The notes beneath the pieces are model-generated. The model was not told where the DNA came from and did not search any database. It saw only the letters and a list, made by a program, of their open reading frames with translations. 7,873 nucleotides of DNA, taken from positions 1 through 7,873 of the forward strand of contig JASHVB010000744.1 of assembly GCA_030039695.1 (NCBI GenBank). The letters are read 5' to 3'. This stretch comes from Acetobacteraceae bacterium (GTDB lineage: Bacteria > Pseudomonadota > Alphaproteobacteria > Acetobacterales > Acetobacteraceae). Within the stretch, counting starts at the first letter, position 1, and the number at the start of each line of letters is the position of its first letter. The translations under genes and the position numbers were made by a program. This document shows, in pieces, positions 6,722-7,873 of the stretch.

Positions 6722-6798
6722 GTCATGGCCCGGCTTGAGCCGGCCATCTTCGCGCCGACGGACCGTGCGACGGTGGCCGGGTCAAGCCGGGCCATGAC
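6722..6798. repeat. 77-bp inverted-repeat element between ATPase and VWA genes
   Basis: The left arm 6722-6748 and right arm 6772-6798 are inverted copies matching at 25 of 27 positions, around a 23-base spacer. Both carry the word GTCATGGCCCGGCTTGA. The left arm is itself nearly palindromic (CCGGCT-TG-AGCCGG inside ATGG/CCAT), so it can fold alone or as one long stem. The ATGGCC-GGCTTGA-CCGGCCAT type is familiar from intergenic repeats of alphaproteobacteria. It lies between two genes expected to be cotranscribed and so may set their relative mRNA levels. It encodes nothing and has no visible target duplication. Confidence 0.75.
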
Positions 6799-6826
6799 GG
6801 GAAGGTCAGAGGCCGCATCACGAACA

Positions 6827-7798
6827 CTACGCTGTCACGCCGGCATTCGCGCGCGCCTTGTGTGTCAGCGTGGCGAGCTGCTTACCGGCAATCTCGATGT
6901 CCGCTTCAAACTTCAGCAGCACGTTCAGTGTGTCGCGCACCAGGTCAACTTCCAGCACGGGCGCGTGCAGGAGCACCAATACCTTCGCCCAGTCAATCGT
7001 CTCGCTGACCGAGGGCAATTTCTTCAGATCCAACGTGCGCAACTGCTGCACAAAGCTGACCAGCTGGCGCATCAAGCTCGCCTCGATACCGGGGACACGG
7101 CTGGCGATGATCTGCGCCTCCAGCTTCTCGTCTGGGAAGCCGATATGCAGGTGCAAGCAGCGGCGCTTGAGCGCATCGCCCAGATCGCGCGTGCTGTTGG
7201 AGGTCAGCAGCACGATCGGAGTCGTCACCGCATGGATGCTGCCGATTTCCGGGATCGTCACCTGGTAGTCCGACAGGATTTCCAGCAGGAACGCCTCGAA
7301 TTCCTGATCCGACTTGTCGATTTCGTCGATCAGCAGCACCGCGCCGCCGGGTTGCTGCAGGGCGCGCAGCAGCGGCCGGGGCTCCAGGAAATTCTCCGAG
7401 AAGAAAATGTCGCCGAAATCGTGCAGTTTGTTCAGTGCGGTGACCAAGCCGTCGGCGTCACCGATGACCGATCCAATTTTGTCTTTCAGGATCTGAGTAT
7501 ACAGGAGCTGTTTGCCGTATTTCCATTCATAGAGCGCCTTGGCTTCATCTAGGCCCTCGTAGCATTGCATGCGAATCAGCGGTAGCTTCAGCCATGTGGC
7601 GACGGAGCGCGCGAGCTCGGTCTTGCCGACACCAGCGGGACCTTCGACCAGAATCGGCTTCCGCAAATGATGGGCGAGATAAACCGCCGTTGCGATCTGT
7701 CTACTTGGAATATAGCCGGCCGACCGCAGACCCTGCTCCACGGCCTCGATCGAGGGCGGGGTCAGGTTGGGCCCCGGCGGGGAGAGGTCGTTCACCAC
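6827..7798 (-). CDS. MoxR-family AAA+ ATPase (CoxD-like)
   Basis: A 323-residue cytosolic AAA+ ATPase of the MoxR group, thought to act as a hexameric chaperone that assembles or activates metalloenzymes with a VWA partner. Visible elements are Walker A GPAGVGKT (53-60), Walker B LLIDEID (155-161), sensor 1 TSNSTRD (199-205, Asn201), likely arginine-finger residues in ALKRRC (209-214), and the lid-region motif SETIDW (265-270). All catalytic residues are present and the length is normal. The start codon is GTG (7796-7798), immediately followed by a second GTG (7793-7795). GGAG (complement of 7802-7805) is three bases from the first and six from the second, so the second may be the true start. 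It is the first gene of the pair with the CoxE-like VWA gene, 126 bp downstream. A perfect palindrome lies just upstream. Which MoxR subfamily it belongs to, and its client, cannot be settled here. Confidence 0.92.
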   Translation of the reverse strand: MVNDLSPPGPNLTPPSIEAVEQGLRSAGYIPSRQIATAVYLAHHLRKPILVEGPAGVGKTELARSVATWLKLPLIRMQCYEGLDEAKALYEWKYGKQLLYTQILKDKIGSVIGDADGLVTALNKLHDFGDIFFSENFLEPRPLLRALQQPGGAVLLIDEIDKSDQEFEAFLLEILSDYQVTIPEIGSIHAVTTPIVLLTSNSTRDLGDALKRRCLHLHIGFPDEKLEAQIIASRVPGIEASLMRQLVSFVQQLRTLDLKKLPSVSETIDWAKVLVLLHAPVLEVDLVRDTLNVLLKFEADIEIAGKQLATLTHKARANAGVTA

Positions 7799-7805
7799 TG
7801 GCTCC

Positions 7806-7821
7806 GCTACTGTTCAGTAGC
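7806..7821. promoter_or_regulatory. Perfect palindrome upstream of the ATPase gene, candidate operator
   Basis: GCTACTGTTCAGTAGC has 7-bp perfect arms around a TT centre and lies 8 bases before the first GTG of the ATPase gene, next to its ribosome binding site. Symmetry of this size suits a dimeric repressor site, or a small hairpin in the leader RNA limiting translation. No regulator gene is in the window. Confidence 0.4.
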
Positions 7822-7843
7822 TCCCTGACAGGCGGGGGGAGGA

Positions 7844-7873
7844 ATGTCAAACGACGGGCCGGCGCAGAAGTGC
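7844..7873 (+). CDS. Possible start of a divergent gene, cut by the window edge
   Basis: An ATG at 7844 is preceded by the purine run GGGGGGA-GGA (7834-7843) and opens a frame of ten codons (MSNDGPAQKC) to the window edge. The core GGAGG is only one base from the ATG, closer than ideal. If real, it would diverge from the ATPase gene and share the short control region with the palindrome. Ten residues are too few to recognise a family, so this is tentative. Confidence 0.25.
   Translation, partial: MSNDGPAQKC

Noticed and set aside
6722..6798. Insertion sequence remnant
   Set aside because: There is only a short inverted repeat with a 23-base spacer, no transposase fragment and no visible target-site duplication; a palindromic extragenic repeat fits better.
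7845..7850. TTGACA on the minus strand as a -35 box for the ATPase gene
   Set aside because: At 17 bases spacing the -10 position reads CAGGGA, and the nearest TA-rich hexamer is about 25 bases away; not a credible sigma-70 promoter.

Overview
The window is GC-rich, gene-dense bacterial chromosome. The strong G/C preference at third codon positions, the long antisense open frames this creates, the CPA2/Kef antiporter, the MoxR–CoxE pair and the short GC-rich intergenic inverted repeats all fit an alphaproteobacterium (Acetobacteraceae/Rhodospirillales or Rhizobiales-like). That assignment is an inference from style; no rRNA or other marker gene is present.

Layout from left to right: (1) the 3' end of an MFS transporter on + (1-564). 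(2) A convergent gap with two hairpins. (3) A complete Kef/YbaL-type cation:proton antiporter on - (686-2485). (4) Upstream of it on the same strand, a luciferase-like (LLM-class) flavin oxidoreductase on - (2549-3532), separated from the antiporter by 63 bp holding a strong hairpin. (5) A 124-bp divergent control region. (6) A tight two-gene + operon: an alpha/beta hydrolase resembling 3-oxoadipate enol-lactonases (3657-4457) and, 13 bp later, an SDR oxidoreductase (4471-5250). (7) A short convergent gap with a degraded GC-rich repeat-like stretch. (8) A - strand pair: a MoxR-type AAA+ ATPase (6827-7798) followed downstream by a CoxE-like VWA-domain protein (5318-6700). A 77-bp inverted-repeat element lies between them and a perfect 16-bp palindrome lies just before the ATPase start. 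(9) At the right edge, a possible + strand gene start.

The genes fall into two likely functional groups. The SDR, LLM oxidoreductase and hydrolase could together oxidise an alcohol to a ketone, oxygenate it and hydrolyse the resulting ester or lactone; the partial MFS transporter could import a substrate. This is a hypothesis from gene content only. The MoxR/VWA pair is the classic ATPase-plus-MIDAS-adaptor chaperone arrangement seen near CO dehydrogenase and other molybdenum hydroxylases (CoxD/CoxE), but no client enzyme is visible here. I see no CRISPR array, tRNA, rRNA, transposase or phage gene. Every gap between genes is under 130 bp. Most of the window is ordinary; the most notable non-coding structures are the intergenic inverted repeats and the palindrome upstream of the ATPase gene.
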